Assembly (NCBI RefSeq): GCF_000376945.1
Contig: NZ_AQXU01000012.1
Location: 23,077-87,076 of the forward strand
Direction: 5' to 3'
Source: Leeia oryzae DSM 17879
Lineage (GTDB): Bacteria > Pseudomonadota > Gammaproteobacteria > Burkholderiales > Leeiaceae
Length of the DNA: 64,000 nt
How positions within the stretch are numbered: the first letter of the stretch is position 1; every line of letters starts with the position of its first letter. The notes below the pieces were generated by a model that worked only from the letters and a program-made list of their open reading frames with translations, did no database searches and had not been told where the DNA came from. The position numbers and the translations under genes are program-made. Of the stretch, positions 29,647 to 39,550 are shown piece after piece.

Positions 29647-30750
29647 TTATTTATCCAGCAGAATTCTCAGCATCCGGCGCAGTGGTTCTGCTGCGCCCCA
29701 CAGCAGCTGATCACCAATCACAAATGCAGACAAATACTCTGGCCCCATGTTCAATTTACGAACACGGCCAACCCCTACTTGCAATCCACCTGTAATGGAA
29801 GCTGGGGTCAGTTCTTGCTCTGTAATACTGCGATCATTTGGAACCCACTTCACCCATTGATTACCGGATTTGATAATGGATTCAATCTCGCTCAGTGGCA
29901 AATCCTTCTTCAGCTTGATCGTCAGTGCCAAGCTATGGCAGCGCATTGCACCAATACGCACACACAAACCGTCCACTGGGACAATTTGCTCATTACCCAG
30001 AATCTTGTTAACTTCCGCCTGACCTTTCCATTCTTCCTTGGACTGACCATTATCAAGCTGTTTGTCGATCCATGGAATCAGGCCGCCGGCCAGTGGGGCA
30101 GGGAAAAATTCGCGAGGTACATCTTCACGAATGGTTTTAGCAACTTTGCGATCAATTTCCAGAATGGCAGATGATGGGGTTGCCAGTTCTTCAGCAACTG
30201 CAGAATGGATAACGCCCATCCCTTTCAGCAGTTCACGCATGTGGTTTGCACCGCCACCTGAGGCTGCTTGATAAGTCATGGAACTGACCCAGTCAACCAG
30301 ACCTTCACGGAACAAAGCCCCAACGCCCATCAACATGATGGAATTTGTACAGTTGCCACCGATAAAGTTTTTGATGCCTTTTGTCAGGCCATCCTTGATT
30401 ACGTTCAGGTTGACCGGGTCAAGAATAATCAGGCTATCTTCATCCATCCGCAACGTAGATGCCGCATCAATCCAGTAGCCTGTCCAGCCTGCAGCACGCA
30501 ACTGTGGAAAAATCTCGGTGGTATAGTCACCACCCTGGCAGGAAATGATGGCGTCCATACCTTTCAAGGCATCGATCGAACGTGCATCCTGCAAGACTGG
30601 TACAGTCTTGCCCACATCTGGAGCCTGCCCGCCAACATTACTGGTCGTGAAGAAAACCGGATCAATCAAGGCAAAATCCTGTTCTTCGCGCATGCGCTGC
30701 ATCAGAACAGAACCAACCATACCACGCCAACCTACAAAACCAACTCGCAT
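29647..30750 (-). CDS. asd: Aspartate-semialdehyde dehydrogenase
   Basis: Asd reduces aspartyl phosphate to the semialdehyde, the branch point to lysine, methionine, threonine and diaminopimelate. The 367-residue product has the N-terminal NADP motif [15 protein letters not shown] and the catalytic Cys in [14 protein letters not shown]. The C-terminal [16 protein letters not shown] region is also present. Length matches the proteobacterial subclass. It sits between leuB and usg; the 299-bp gap upstream contains two hairpins and probably its promoter. Confidence 0.97.
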   Translation of the reverse strand: MRVGFVGWRGMVGSVLMQRMREEQDFALIDPVFFTTSNVGGQAPDVGKTVPVLQDARSIDALKGMDAIISCQGGDYTTEIFPQLRAAGWTGYWIDAASTLRMDEDSLIILDPVNLNVIKDGLTKGIKNFIGGNCTNSIMLMGVGALFREGLVDWVSSMTYQAASGGGANHMRELLKGMGVIHSAVAEELATPSSAILEIDRKVAKTIREDVPREFFPAPLAGGLIPWIDKQLDNGQSKEEWKGQAEVNKILGNEQIVPVDGLCVRIGAMRCHSLALTIKLKKDLPLSEIESIIKSGNQWVKWVPNDRSITEQELTPASITGGLQVGVGRVRKLNMGPEYLSAFVIGDQLLWGAAEPLRRMLRILLDK

Positions 30751-30787
30751 TGCTTTCCCCTACATTGTCAGTGTCGCCCCGCTTTTC

Positions 30788-30811
30788 TGGCCCCTACCGC
30801 TTGCGGGGCCA
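30788..30811. repeat. Inverted repeat upstream of asd
   Basis: TGGCCCC (30788-30794) and GGGGCCA (30805-30811) are separated by 10 nt. It lies 38 bp before the asd start on the minus strand, within the probable 5' untranslated region. No U-run follows. A regulatory role for asd is possible but unsupported. Confidence 0.35.
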
Positions 30812-30830
30812 AGACGGAAGGTGCATGACT

Positions 30831-30971
30831 TTAAACCAAGACGGTGGTCTTGGTTTTCTTGGTAATAATGGTGGTGGAAAGCACTGTCACGGCGACTACA
30901 GACGCAACAATGCCTGCCTTGTGGGCATGCTTGCGTAGCAGTTTGGCCAATGTGACAGGTAGTCGGTTCAT
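30831..30971 (-). CDS. Possible 46-residue small membrane protein between leuB and asd
   Basis: An ATG-started frame encodes 46 residues: a basic N-terminus (MNRLPVTLAKLLRKHAHK), one hydrophobic stretch (AGIVASVVAVTVLSTTII) and a Lys/Thr-rich tail. It lies in the otherwise empty 299-bp gap. No good ribosome-binding site is visible, and its last codons overlap a 10-bp hairpin. It could be a real small membrane protein or a chance frame; the call is weak. Confidence 0.22.
   Translation of the reverse strand: MNRLPVTLAKLLRKHAHKAGIVASVVAVTVLSTTIITKKTKTTVLV
30833..30856. terminator. Hairpin downstream of leuB
   Basis: Perfect arms AAACCAAGAC (30833-30842) and GTCTTGGTTT (30847-30856) with a 4-nt loop lie in the leuB-asd gap. 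On the minus strand the stem ends in TTT without a longer U-run, so termination after leuB is plausible but not certain. Confidence 0.45.
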
Positions 30972-31049
30972 CGCGTTAATCGTGCTTTCCGTATTTGATG
31001 GGATCAAGAGGATAAATCTATGATTTTCCTGATAATAACCTAAAACTTC

Positions 31050-32111
31050 TTAGAGTGCAGCCAAAACTGCATCCCCCATTTGGGTTGTAGATACCTTATT
31101 GGTGCCCGGCTCGAAAATATCTCCGGTACGATACCCTTGTGCCAATACTTTCTTGACTGCGTTTTCAATCCGGAGCGCATGCTCTTCCAGACCAAAGCTG
31201 TAACGAAGCATCATGGCCGCAGACAGGATGGTCGCCAGCGGGTTGGCCATGTCTTTACCGGCAATATCCGGTGCAGAGCCATGGCAAGGCTCATACAAAC
31301 CCTTGTTGTTTTCGTCCAGAGAAGCAGACGGCAGCATACCGATAGATCCGGTCAGCATGGAAGCCTCATCCGACAAAATGTCACCAAACATGTTGCCCGT
31401 CACCATCACATCAAACTGCTTCGGATTACGTACCAATTGCATGGCGGCGTTATCCACCAGCATATGGCTCAATTCGATGTCCTGATAGTCTTTATGAACC
31501 TCAGTGACCACGTCACGCCATAGCTGGGTAGACTCCAGTACGTTCATCTTGTCGACTGAACATACTTTGCGATTGCGACGACGCGCTGTTTCGAAAGCCA
31601 CTTTGGCAATACGGCGAATTTCTGACTCACTGTAAACCATGGTGTTGTAACCAACACGTTCACCACCACGCATCTCGATACCACGAGGCTCACCGAAGTA
31701 AATGTCACCCACCAGCTCGCGGATGATAATGATATCCAGACCTGAAACCACTTCTGGTTTCAGGGTGGATGCATTGGCCAGTTCAGGGTAAAGAATGGCC
31801 GGTCGCAAGTTTGCAAAGACACCCAGTTGCTTGCGAATACCCAACAGGCCGCGCTCCGGACGTTGCTCGCGCGGCAGTGAGTCCCATTTTGGGCCACCTA
31901 CTGCGCCAAGCAAAATTGCATCAGCAGCTTGCGCCAGCTTTTGTGTTGCTTCCGGATAAGGCGTCCCGGTTTCATCCACTGCACCACCGCCCAGCAGAGC
32001 GTATTCAAACTCCATCTTTAAACCATCTGCGCGCAATACTTCCAGCACCCGCATGGCCTGTGCAATGATTTCCGGACCGATGCCATCACCTGGCAATACA
32101 CAAATCTTCAT
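31050..32111 (-). CDS. leuB: 3-isopropylmalate dehydrogenase
   Basis: LeuB oxidises and decarboxylates 3-isopropylmalate in leucine synthesis. The 353-residue product has the N-terminal [10 protein letters not shown], the substrate-binding [14 protein letters not shown] region and the [20 protein letters not shown] metal/NAD site. It follows leuD by 44 bp in the leuC-ecn-leuD-leuB order. Confidence 0.98.
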   Translation of the reverse strand: MKICVLPGDGIGPEIIAQAMRVLEVLRADGLKMEFEYALLGGGAVDETGTPYPEATQKLAQAADAILLGAVGGPKWDSLPREQRPERGLLGIRKQLGVFANLRPAILYPELANASTLKPEVVSGLDIIIIRELVGDIYFGEPRGIEMRGGERVGYNTMVYSESEIRRIAKVAFETARRRNRKVCSVDKMNVLESTQLWRDVVTEVHKDYQDIELSHMLVDNAAMQLVRNPKQFDVMVTGNMFGDILSDEASMLTGSIGMLPSASLDENNKGLYEPCHGSAPDIAGKDMANPLATILSAAMMLRYSFGLEEHALRIENAVKKVLAQGYRTGDIFEPGTNKVSTTQMGDAVLAAL

Positions 32112-32155
32112 TCTTTATGACCCATCAAAATGCGTAATTAATAAACTTGAATCGT

Positions 32156-32794
32156 TCAGGCAAACAACCAAGGCTGCTGTTGGCGGCGCTGATCTTCAAA
32201 TGCCTTGATCTTGTCTGCATGTGCCAGTGTCAGGCCGATTTCATCCAGCCCATTAAGCATGCAATGCTTGCGATGCTCTGTAATGTCAAAAGCGTACGAT
32301 TGACCATCTGGTGTTGAAACCGTCTGAGCCGCCAGATCAATCATCAGCTTATAGCCCTCGTTACCCGCAGTTGCTGCAAACAGTTTGTCCACTACTTCGG
32401 CTGGCAACACGATTGGCAACACGCCATTTTTGTAACAGTTGTTGAAGAAAATGTCTGCAAAGCTTGGTGCAATCACCGCCCTGAAACCGTAATCCTCCAG
32501 CGCCCAAGGTGCATGCTCCCTGCTGGAGCCGCAGCCAAAGTTCTCCCGTGCCAACAGAACCTGTGCACCTTTGTAACGAGGGAAATTCAGAACAAACTCA
32601 GGATTCAACGGACGAACTGAGTTGTCCATTCCGGGCTCGCCATGATCCAGATAACGCCACTCATCAAACAGGTTCGGGCCAAAACCGGAACGCTTGATTG
32701 ATTTCAGAAACTGCTTAGGAATAATGGCGTCTGTATCTACGTTTGCACGATCCAGCGGGCAAACCAAACCATTCAGTGTCGTAAACGCTTGCAT
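32156..32794 (-). CDS. leuD: 3-isopropylmalate dehydratase small subunit
   Basis: LeuD pairs with LeuC to isomerise 2- and 3-isopropylmalate. The 212-residue product has the swivelling-domain signatures [32 protein letters not shown] and [13 protein letters not shown]. Its ATG shares one base with the stop of the upstream entericidin-like gene (TAATG), so its translation may depend on that small frame being read. Confidence 0.98.
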   Translation of the reverse strand: MQAFTTLNGLVCPLDRANVDTDAIIPKQFLKSIKRSGFGPNLFDEWRYLDHGEPGMDNSVRPLNPEFVLNFPRYKGAQVLLARENFGCGSSREHAPWALEDYGFRAVIAPSFADIFFNNCYKNGVLPIVLPAEVVDKLFAATAGNEGYKLMIDLAAQTVSTPDGQSYAFDITEHRKHCMLNGLDEIGLTLAHADKIKAFEDQRRQQQPWLFA

Positions 32795-32922
32795 TAACTT
32801 GCTGCTTTCTGGATGGCCTCGCCACCCTTCTGAATATCCTTACCAACACCTTTGACGGTATTACAAGCAGAAAGGGTGAAACCCAAAGCCAATACCATCA
32901 GGCATTTCAATACTGTGCTCAT
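32794..32922 (-). CDS. Entericidin EcnA/B-like small lipoprotein
   Basis: A 42-residue frame that encodes a lipoprotein signal peptide ending LSAC (Cys20) followed by [20 protein letters not shown], the characteristic short entericidin tail. An AAAGGAG ribosome-binding site lies 7 nt before the ATG. Entericidins are small cell-envelope lipoproteins; a toxin/antidote role is described in E. coli, but similar singletons in other bacteria have no known function. It lies 28 bp after leuC, and its stop overlaps the leuD start by one base. Confidence 0.85.
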   Translation of the reverse strand: MSTVLKCLMVLALGFTLSACNTVKGVGKDIQKGGEAIQKAAS

Positions 32923-32950
32923 CAGAGATCTCCTTTAGCTCGCTTGTCTG

Positions 32951-34369
32951 TCAGGCATTGAATTGCCAGTCACGGACATCAACAAAATGGCCCTTGATCG
33001 CTGCGGCAGCCGCCATTGCCGGACTCACCAGATGCGTACGGCCACCCTGCCCCTGACGACCTTCAAAGTTACGGTTACTGGTTGACGCACAGCGCTCACC
33101 CGGATTGAGGCGGTCAGCATTCATGGCCAGACACATTGAACATCCTGGCTCGCGCCATTCAAACCCGGCTTCAATAAAGACTTTATGCAGCCCTTCTGAC
33201 TCAGCCTGCGCCTTGACGAGGCCAGAGCCAGGCACCACCAGCACGGCTTTAACGCTATTGGCCTTCTTGTAACCTTTGGCAATGGCAGCCGCTTCGCGCA
33301 AGTCTTCAATTCGGGAATTGGTACAGGAGCCGATAAACACGATATCCAGTGGAATATCGGATATGGGCGTATCAGCGGCCAAGCCCATATAGCTCAAGGC
33401 ACGTTCGATGGAACCACGCTTGACGCTGTTTGACTCTGCAGCAGGGTTTGGTACGGCAGCATCAATACCGACGACCATTTCTGGCGAGGTACCCCAGGTA
33501 ACTTGCGGAACAATCGCGGCGGCATCCAGCTCAACAACCTCATCAAACACGGCGCCTTCGTCAGACACCAGTGTGCGCCAGTAGGCGGCAGCGGCTTCAA
33601 ACTGGTCGGCCTTTGGTGCAAACGGGCGGCCTTTGACATAGTCGATGGTTTTTTCATCCACCGCCACCATACCGGCACGTGCGCCAGCTTCAATCGCCAT
33701 GTTGCAAAGCGTCATGCGCCCTTCCATGGAGAGTGACCGGATGGCTGAACCACCGAATTCGATGGCATAACCGGTACCGCCAGCAGTACCAATCTTGCCG
33801 ATCACGGCCAAAGCAATATCTTTTGCGGTCACGCCAACAGGCAGCTCACCCTCGACCTTGACCAGCATCGCTTTGGATTTTTTGGCAACCAGGGTTTGTG
33901 TTGCAAGGACATGCTCGACTTCTGACGTACCGATACCATGCGCGAGACAGGCAAAGGCACCATGCGTTGATGTATGACTGTCACCGCATACCACGGTCAT
34001 GCCTGGCAATGTTGCACCCTGCTCCGGACCAACGACATGGACAATGCCCTGGCCTTTATCTTTGAATGGAAAATAGGCAAGTGAGCCGACTTCACGGATG
34101 TTGGCATCCAGCGTGTCTACTTGCTGTTTGGATACAGGGTCAAGAATGCCCTTGTCCCAATCTGTTGTCGGCGTATTGTGGTCAGCGGTAGCCACAATGG
34201 AACTGATTCGCCAAGGTTTGCGACCAGCCAGTTTCAGGCCTTCAAATGCCTGCGGGCTTGTGACCTCATGAATAAGGTGGCGATCGATGTAAAGCAAAGC
34301 GGTACCATCAGATTCCTGATGAACAACGTGGCTTTGCCAGAGTTTGTCGTACAACGTCTGCGCGGTCAT
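32951..34369 (-). CDS. leuC: 3-isopropylmalate dehydratase large subunit
   Basis: LeuC is the [4Fe-4S] aconitase-family subunit of isopropylmalate isomerase. The 472-residue product has the cluster ligands in [13 protein letters not shown] and GCSMCLAMN. The [20 protein letters not shown] motif is also present. It is the first gene of leuC-ecn-leuD-leuB. The 141-bp gap before it, after fliK, should contain the promoter, but no confident -35/-10 pair was found. Confidence 0.98.
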   Translation of the reverse strand: MTAQTLYDKLWQSHVVHQESDGTALLYIDRHLIHEVTSPQAFEGLKLAGRKPWRISSIVATADHNTPTTDWDKGILDPVSKQQVDTLDANIREVGSLAYFPFKDKGQGIVHVVGPEQGATLPGMTVVCGDSHTSTHGAFACLAHGIGTSEVEHVLATQTLVAKKSKAMLVKVEGELPVGVTAKDIALAVIGKIGTAGGTGYAIEFGGSAIRSLSMEGRMTLCNMAIEAGARAGMVAVDEKTIDYVKGRPFAPKADQFEAAAAYWRTLVSDEGAVFDEVVELDAAAIVPQVTWGTSPEMVVGIDAAVPNPAAESNSVKRGSIERALSYMGLAADTPISDIPLDIVFIGSCTNSRIEDLREAAAIAKGYKKANSVKAVLVVPGSGLVKAQAESEGLHKVFIEAGFEWREPGCSMCLAMNADRLNPGERCASTSNRNFEGRQGQGGRTHLVSPAMAAAAAIKGHFVDVRDWQFNA

Positions 34370-34510
34370 AATCGTATGCTTCTTCTGCTGAATTTAACAT
34401 CGGGAGCTTTCGATTATTACATACGCAGCGCAGCAAAAACAGGGGAAAAAACGTCAATCGCCAGCTTCAGATTGAAAAAAATGCGCATCCCGAGTGGATT
34501 GTGCAATCTG

Positions 34511-35566
34511 TTACACAAAAGTATCTACAGCCAGACCATCCAATGACTTGCCATGTCGAGCCACCACAACATTAGACACGTCACTGGCACCAATGCCTTC
34601 TGTAACCCGTCCATTAGCTCCCATGCCAGCCACAATACCCACTTTGCGACCGTTGGACTTTTCCTGTTGCTGCGATGCCTGCTGGCGGTCCGACCCTACA
34701 TTCACATTGGTTAATGAAAGGCCACTACCAGCAAACATTTCAATGAGTCTTGGTGCGGCAGACTGGATAGCCTCACGGACTGCAATATGTGGCGATGTAA
34801 AACTGATGGATGCTTCCTGGTTTTGAATGTTCAATTTGACAGAAACAGGTCCGAGATTAGGCGGATTGAGCTGAAGCTCTGCATTCTGGATATCCTTGCC
34901 GGCCATGAGCACCACCCGTTGAGACATGGCATCTGCCCAGCCCTTTTCATGAACCGGTACATCGACAGAATCATGATAAGAGACCTTGGCATTGACCATG
35001 ATCTTCTGAGCTTCTGGCTGGTTGGGCGTATCAATCATCTTCTCATGCATATGGAACATGAGCTGGGTACGGAAACTTTCATCATTCGCAGCAGGATCAT
35101 CACCGGCAGCGCCGGTGCCGTCCTGATCGGCAACATCTGCCGCCGAAGCCAATACAGCGGCATCATTTGCCGGCACTGCGGTGGTCACATCCAGTGCCGG
35201 TGGTGTGTCAGTACCTGATGTCGTCTCGTCAGCCGGTACTGTCGCTTGTGGCGTTAGATGCATGGATGCCAGCAGAGCCGCAGCCAATTGCTGAAAGCTG
35301 GCATCGGCATTAAGCGCCTGATCGTCTTTCGTGGCCGCAGAATCCGTCGTGACCTTTAACTTGATCATCGCGTCTGCCTTTGCCCCACCTAAAAGACCGG
35401 CAGCATTCAGAAACTGGGATAATGATTGGTCATCTGCCCCTTTAGGCAGCGCACCTTTTAGCAACTGAGAGAAACCTGAAGCAGTCTGGCTTGACGCTGC
35501 GCTAGCAGCATTTGCCGCTGGAGCAGGCGCTTTAAGGTTAACGTGCGTAGCAGTAATGACAAACAT
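34511..35566 (-). CDS. fliK: Flagellar hook-length control protein FliK
   Basis: FliK measures hook length and switches the export substrate from hook to filament. The 351-residue product has a low-complexity N-terminal region rich in Ala, Thr and Asp and a C-terminal Flg_hook domain (LQLNPPNLGPVSVKLNIQNQ and SPHIAVREAIQSAAPRL). ATG at 35566 was chosen because GGGAG lies 6 nt before it; the longer frame would begin with TTG inside that site. It follows fliJ by 63 bp and is separated from fliE-I by about 12.5 kb. Confidence 0.9.
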   Translation of the reverse strand: MFVITATHVNLKAPAPAANAASAASSQTASGFSQLLKGALPKGADDQSLSQFLNAAGLLGGAKADAMIKLKVTTDSAATKDDQALNADASFQQLAAALLASMHLTPQATVPADETTSGTDTPPALDVTTAVPANDAAVLASAADVADQDGTGAAGDDPAANDESFRTQLMFHMHEKMIDTPNQPEAQKIMVNAKVSYHDSVDVPVHEKGWADAMSQRVVLMAGKDIQNAELQLNPPNLGPVSVKLNIQNQEASISFTSPHIAVREAIQSAAPRLIEMFAGSGLSLTNVNVGSDRQQASQQQEKSNGRKVGIVAGMGANGRVTEGIGASDVSNVVVARHGKSLDGLAVDTFV

Positions 35567-35629
35567 GGAGGACTCCCGTGGCAATTCTGCAATGTAATAA
35601 GCAGATTTCGTGCCAGAAGCCGGTCGGAA

Positions 35630-36076
35630 CTATTCTTTCGGGATTTTGTGATGAGAAACACGTCCTGCAAACTCGTCTATCAGCTTTTGCTCCTGCTTGG
35701 ACTCTTTCTTGAGTTCTGCTTGCTGATGACGGACTTGCAAGGTGTCAAAAGCCTGGACCTTTTGACGCTTTTGCATCCAGGCTTGTTGTGATGCCGTGAC
35801 CAGTTGCTGGCAACGGGCAATATCGTTTTGCTGCTGTTCAATTGCCACATCCAGCTTGGACATGAACAATTGATAATCCCGCCATTGATTGACGCTCATG
35901 CCCTGCTGCTGGGTATTGTGCAGCCGGTCTTGATAGTCTTGTCTGTATTGTTGCAGCATGGCCAATTGTTGCTCACTTTGCGTCAGCCTTTGCCGCGCCT
36001 CCTGCATGGCGCGAGCCGCTTTTTCTTCATCGTCCTTTGCCATATCCAGCAGGCGAGAAAAAGGAAAGCGGCTCAT
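35630..36076 (-). CDS. fliJ: Flagellar export chaperone FliJ
   Basis: FliJ is the stalk-like helical protein of the flagellar type III export ATPase complex, working with FliI and FliH. The 148-residue product is almost entirely coiled coil and starts with the family-type FPFSRLLDMAKDDEEKAARA. It lies 17 bp after the aroC stop, with no terminator between, so it is probably co-transcribed from aroC. No clear Shine-Dalgarno precedes the ATG. Its usual neighbour fliI is about 12.5 kb away. Confidence 0.88.
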   Translation of the reverse strand: MSRFPFSRLLDMAKDDEEKAARAMQEARQRLTQSEQQLAMLQQYRQDYQDRLHNTQQQGMSVNQWRDYQLFMSKLDVAIEQQQNDIARCQQLVTASQQAWMQKRQKVQAFDTLQVRHQQAELKKESKQEQKLIDEFAGRVSHHKIPKE

Positions 36077-36093
36077 GATAATTTAACAGTCAA

Positions 36094-37197
36094 TTAGCGG
36101 CTACGACGTGCTGCGATACGCGGCGTTGAAACGCGAACATCCGCATTCTGGCCACGGTGGCGCAATGCGTGATCAATCAGGACCAGTGCCAGCATGGCTT
36201 CCGCGATCGGTGTCGCACGAATACCCACGCACGGATCATGACGCCCGGTTGTCTGCATCAATACAGATTCACCTTGTTTATTGATGGAATGACGGTCTTG
36301 CGGGATGCTGGATGTCGGTTTGATAGCAATACTGACCGTAACATCCTGCCCTGTTGAGACACCACCCAGTACACCACCCGCATGATTGGAGGCAAAGCCT
36401 TCTGGCGTCAGTTCATCGCAGTGTTCAGAACCACGTTGAGCAATGGATTTAAAACCTGCCCCAATTTCAACGCCCTTAACGGCATTAATGCCCATCATGG
36501 CATAGGCAATATCAGCATCCAGGCGGTCAAATACTGGCTCCCCCCAACCGACAGGCACACCTTCTGCGACCACTTCAATTCTTGCACCAATCGAATCCCG
36601 TGCGGCGCGAATCTCGTCCATGTAGGACTCAAGTTGCGGCACGATGGCTTCATTAGGAGCAAAAAACGGATTCTGTTGTACAAAGTCCCATGACACGAAC
36701 GGGATATCGACCTCGCCAAGCTGACTCATATAACCACGAATCTGAATTCCGAAATGCTCTTTCAGCCATTTTTTGGCAATCGCTCCAGCGGCTACACGTA
36801 CCGCGGTTTCTCTGGCACTGGAACGCCCGCCACCCCGATAGTCACGAATACCGTATTTGTGCCACCAGGAATAATCCGCATGTCCCGGACGAAACGTATC
36901 CATGATTTTGGAGTAGTCTTGACTGCGCTGGTCGGTATTCCGGATTAACAGTGCAATCGGAGCCCCGGTCGTTTTGCCTTCAAAAACGCCAGAGAGAATT
37001 TCGACGGCATCCGGCTCTTTGCGTTGCGTCACGTGCCGGGAAGTACCAGGTTTGCGACGGTCCAGCTCCAATTGAATGTCCGCTTCCGTAATCTCTAATC
37101 CTGGAGGACAACCATCCACCACACAGCCGATACCAGGGCCATGACTTTCACCAAAAGACGTTACTGTAAACAAGAGACCAAACGTATTGCCAGACAT
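36094..37197 (-). CDS. aroC: Chorismate synthase
   Basis: AroC makes chorismate from EPSP using reduced FMN. The 367-residue product begins [20 protein letters not shown], the family N-terminus, which fixes the start at 37197 although the frame is open further upstream. Other signatures are [20 protein letters not shown] and [16 protein letters not shown]. The 258-bp gap to cysK is divergent and should hold both promoters. It feeds pheA and the trp pathway, both in this window. Confidence 0.97.
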   Translation of the reverse strand: MSGNTFGLLFTVTSFGESHGPGIGCVVDGCPPGLEITEADIQLELDRRKPGTSRHVTQRKEPDAVEILSGVFEGKTTGAPIALLIRNTDQRSQDYSKIMDTFRPGHADYSWWHKYGIRDYRGGGRSSARETAVRVAAGAIAKKWLKEHFGIQIRGYMSQLGEVDIPFVSWDFVQQNPFFAPNEAIVPQLESYMDEIRAARDSIGARIEVVAEGVPVGWGEPVFDRLDADIAYAMMGINAVKGVEIGAGFKSIAQRGSEHCDELTPEGFASNHAGGVLGGVSTGQDVTVSIAIKPTSSIPQDRHSINKQGESVLMQTTGRHDPCVGIRATPIAEAMLALVLIDHALRHRGQNADVRVSTPRIAARRSR

Positions 37198-37455
37198 GCG
37201 AATCAGCCTTAAATCAGGATTTGTACGATAGCTGATTCTAACATAACTCCTATTCATGGCTTTAAAAAGCTCATTCTCTTCGTCGAACAAATACACCATC
37301 AAGCATGCTATATTGCATCACCTGATGCTATAAACATATAACCACAAGGTCTTTAAACTTTTGCTTTATTGATCTAATCTGATTGCGATTAGCGAACATC
37401 CCGTTCATTGTTTATATCTCCCGGCTTGCCGGGCATTAAACCGATAGGCTATACC

Positions 37456-38388
37456 ATGAAAATTGCTTCTTCCGTGACGGATCTTATTGGCAATACACCG
37501 CTGGTCCGTATCAATCGCCTCAATAGCGGCAACGGCGCCACCGTTGTTGCCAAGCTGGAATTTTTTAATCCCGCCCACAGTGTGAAAGACCGTATTGGTG
37601 CCTCCATGATAGATGCCGCCGAAGCGGCAGGAAAAATCAAGCCGGACACCATCATTGTCGAACCAACATCCGGCAACACGGGCATTGCCATTGCCATGGT
37701 CTGCGCTGCACGCGGTTACAAATGCGTACTGACCATGCCTGAAAGCATGAGCAAGGAACGCCGCATGTTACTGCGCGCCTATGGTGCAGAACTGATCTTG
37801 ACACCCGCTGCAGAAGGCATGGGTGGTGCAATCAAGAAGGCGGAAGACCTGGCTGCCAACGACAGCCGTTATCTGATGCTGCAGCAGTTTGCCAACCCGG
37901 CCAACCCTGACATTCACCGTAAAACCACGGCAGAAGAAATCTGGCGCGATACCGATGGACAAGTAGATATTGTCGTGGCAGGCGTGGGCACAGGCGGCAC
38001 CGTGACCGGTATTGGTGAAGTACTGAAAGCCCGTAAACCCGGGCTACAGGTTTACGCCGTTGAGCCAGAGGCTTCTCCTGTACTGTCTGGTGGCACCAAA
38101 GGACCGCACCCGATTCAGGGCATCGGTGCCGGTTTCATCCCAGAGAACCTGAATACTGAAATCTACGATGCCGTTATCAAGGTCAAGAACGAAGATGCCT
38201 TTGCGACAGCCCGCAATATGGCAACGCAAGAGGGCTTGCTCGTTGGCATTTCCAGTGGTGCAGCAACATGGGCAGCGCTGGAACTTGCAAAACGCCCAGA
38301 AAATGCAGGCAAACTGATCGTTGCCATCATTCCATCCTTTGGGGAGCGTTATTTAAGTACCGCGCTGTATGAGCACCTAGGTAACTAA
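37456..38388 (+). CDS. cysK: Cysteine synthase (O-acetylserine sulfhydrylase A)
   Basis: CysK makes cysteine from O-acetylserine and sulfide with PLP. The 310-residue product has the Schiff-base Lys in [14 protein letters not shown], the [12 protein letters not shown] substrate loop and the [10 protein letters not shown] phosphate loop. The [17 protein letters not shown] region favours CysK over CysM. ATG at 37456 was chosen; the frame extends upstream to 37408 without family sequence. A short CCCGG/CCGGG hairpin (37420-37433) lies in its leader. Confidence 0.95.
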   Translation: MKIASSVTDLIGNTPLVRINRLNSGNGATVVAKLEFFNPAHSVKDRIGASMIDAAEAAGKIKPDTIIVEPTSGNTGIAIAMVCAARGYKCVLTMPESMSKERRMLLRAYGAELILTPAAEGMGGAIKKAEDLAANDSRYLMLQQFANPANPDIHRKTTAEEIWRDTDGQVDIVVAGVGTGGTVTGIGEVLKARKPGLQVYAVEPEASPVLSGGTKGPHPIQGIGAGFIPENLNTEIYDAVIKVKNEDAFATARNMATQEGLLVGISSGAATWAALELAKRPENAGKLIVAIIPSFGERYLSTALYEHLGN

Positions 38389-38402
38389 AAACGTAGTCAC
38401 AA

Positions 38403-38445
38403 ATGCAAAAAGCCCATGTCACATAGTGACATGGGCTTTTTGCAT
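38403..38445. terminator. Bidirectional terminator between cysK and pheA
   Basis: A perfect 20-bp stem (38403-38422 with 38426-38445) and a 3-nt loop include five A before and five T after the GC-rich part (AAAAAGCCCATGTCAC ... GGGCTTTTT). It sits between convergent cysK and pheA and should stop transcription from both sides. Confidence 0.9.
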
Positions 38446-38456
38446 ACTGCCTTAGA

Positions 38457-39527
38457 TCAGATCACTGCAACGGGATACGCACCCAGCACTTTTACAAATG
38501 CGGCCTTTTCCCTTAGCGCCTCAATCGCATCAATGACTTTTTCATCCGTACGGTGCCCTTCAACATCCACGAAGAACACATACTCCCACAGCCCCATCTT
38601 GGATGGGCGTGACTCGAACTTGGTCATAGACACGCCACGCTCTGCCAAAGGTGCCAGTAACTGATGTACCGCACCAGGCTGATTCTTGGCAGACATCACC
38701 AGTGAGGTCTTGTCACGACCACTGGCTGCTGCGTCATGCGGGCCAAGGACCAGAAAACGTGTCGTGTTGTTGGGTTCGTCTTCGATATTGCTGGCCAATG
38801 GCGTCAAGCTGAACTTCTCGGCGGCGGCATCCCCTGCAATGGCGGCAAAACGGGCATCCGCGGCAGCCAGGCGAGCAGCCTCCGCATTGCTGGCGACCGA
38901 TACACGCTCTACATCCGGTAAATGCGTATTCAGCCACTCATGGCACTGCCCCAAAGACTGGGCATGCGAATATACCTTCTCGATACCTTCCAGAGATGGC
39001 GTTTGACGAAGCAAATGCTGGTGAATACGCAGCACTACCTCACCACAAATCTGCAATGGTGTCTGGGTAAGCAAATCCAGCGTCCGCCCAACTGCGCCTT
39101 CCGTCGAATTCTCAACCGGTACGACGGCATAGTCCACTTCACCAGACTCTGCCGTACGGAAAACCTCATCAATGGAAACGCAAGGCTGCAGTTTGGCAGC
39201 ATGGCCAAAATGTTTCACACTGGCCGATTCGCTAAATGTCCCGCTTGGCCCCAGATGGGCAATCGTCAAAGGTTTTTCCAGTGACAGGCAAGCAGACATG
39301 ATTTCACGGAACAAACGGGCAACGGTTTCGCCAGACAATGGTCCCGGGTTGACCTCCTTGATCCGGCGCAAAACCTGTGCCTCACGCTCGGGACGGTAGA
39401 TAATGCCACCGCCCTTGATTTCTCCGATCTTGCGCGCATGTTCTGCACGCTCGTTCAGACATTGCAGCACTTTCATATCCAGTGCATCAATGGCATCCCG
39501 GTGTTGTTTTAGCAAATCATCAGACAT
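38457..39527 (-). CDS. pheA: Bifunctional chorismate mutase / prephenate dehydratase
   Basis: PheA turns chorismate to prephenate and then phenylpyruvate. The 356-residue product has an N-terminal AroQ chorismate mutase domain (residues about 1-90), a prephenate dehydratase domain (LGPSGTFSESA to NNTTRFLVLG) and a C-terminal ACT domain for phenylalanine feedback (ESRPSKMGLWEYVFFVD). It begins 23 bp after serC, so the two probably share a transcript, as in many pseudomonads and betaproteobacteria. Confidence 0.97.
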   Translation of the reverse strand: MSDDLLKQHRDAIDALDMKVLQCLNERAEHARKIGEIKGGGIIYRPEREAQVLRRIKEVNPGPLSGETVARLFREIMSACLSLEKPLTIAHLGPSGTFSESASVKHFGHAAKLQPCVSIDEVFRTAESGEVDYAVVPVENSTEGAVGRTLDLLTQTPLQICGEVVLRIHQHLLRQTPSLEGIEKVYSHAQSLGQCHEWLNTHLPDVERVSVASNAEAARLAAADARFAAIAGDAAAEKFSLTPLASNIEDEPNNTTRFLVLGPHDAAASGRDKTSLVMSAKNQPGAVHQLLAPLAERGVSMTKFESRPSKMGLWEYVFFVDVEGHRTDEKVIDAIEALREKAAFVKVLGAYPVAVI

Positions 39528-39550
39528 GAAACTCTCCAGCCCGTCTCTGG

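Noticed and set aside
37420..37433. CCCGGC-GCCGGG palindrome in the cysK leader as a riboswitch or operator
   Set aside because: It is only a 5-bp stem with a tetraloop, with no further conserved structure visible; noted in the cysK entry but not called as a regulatory element.
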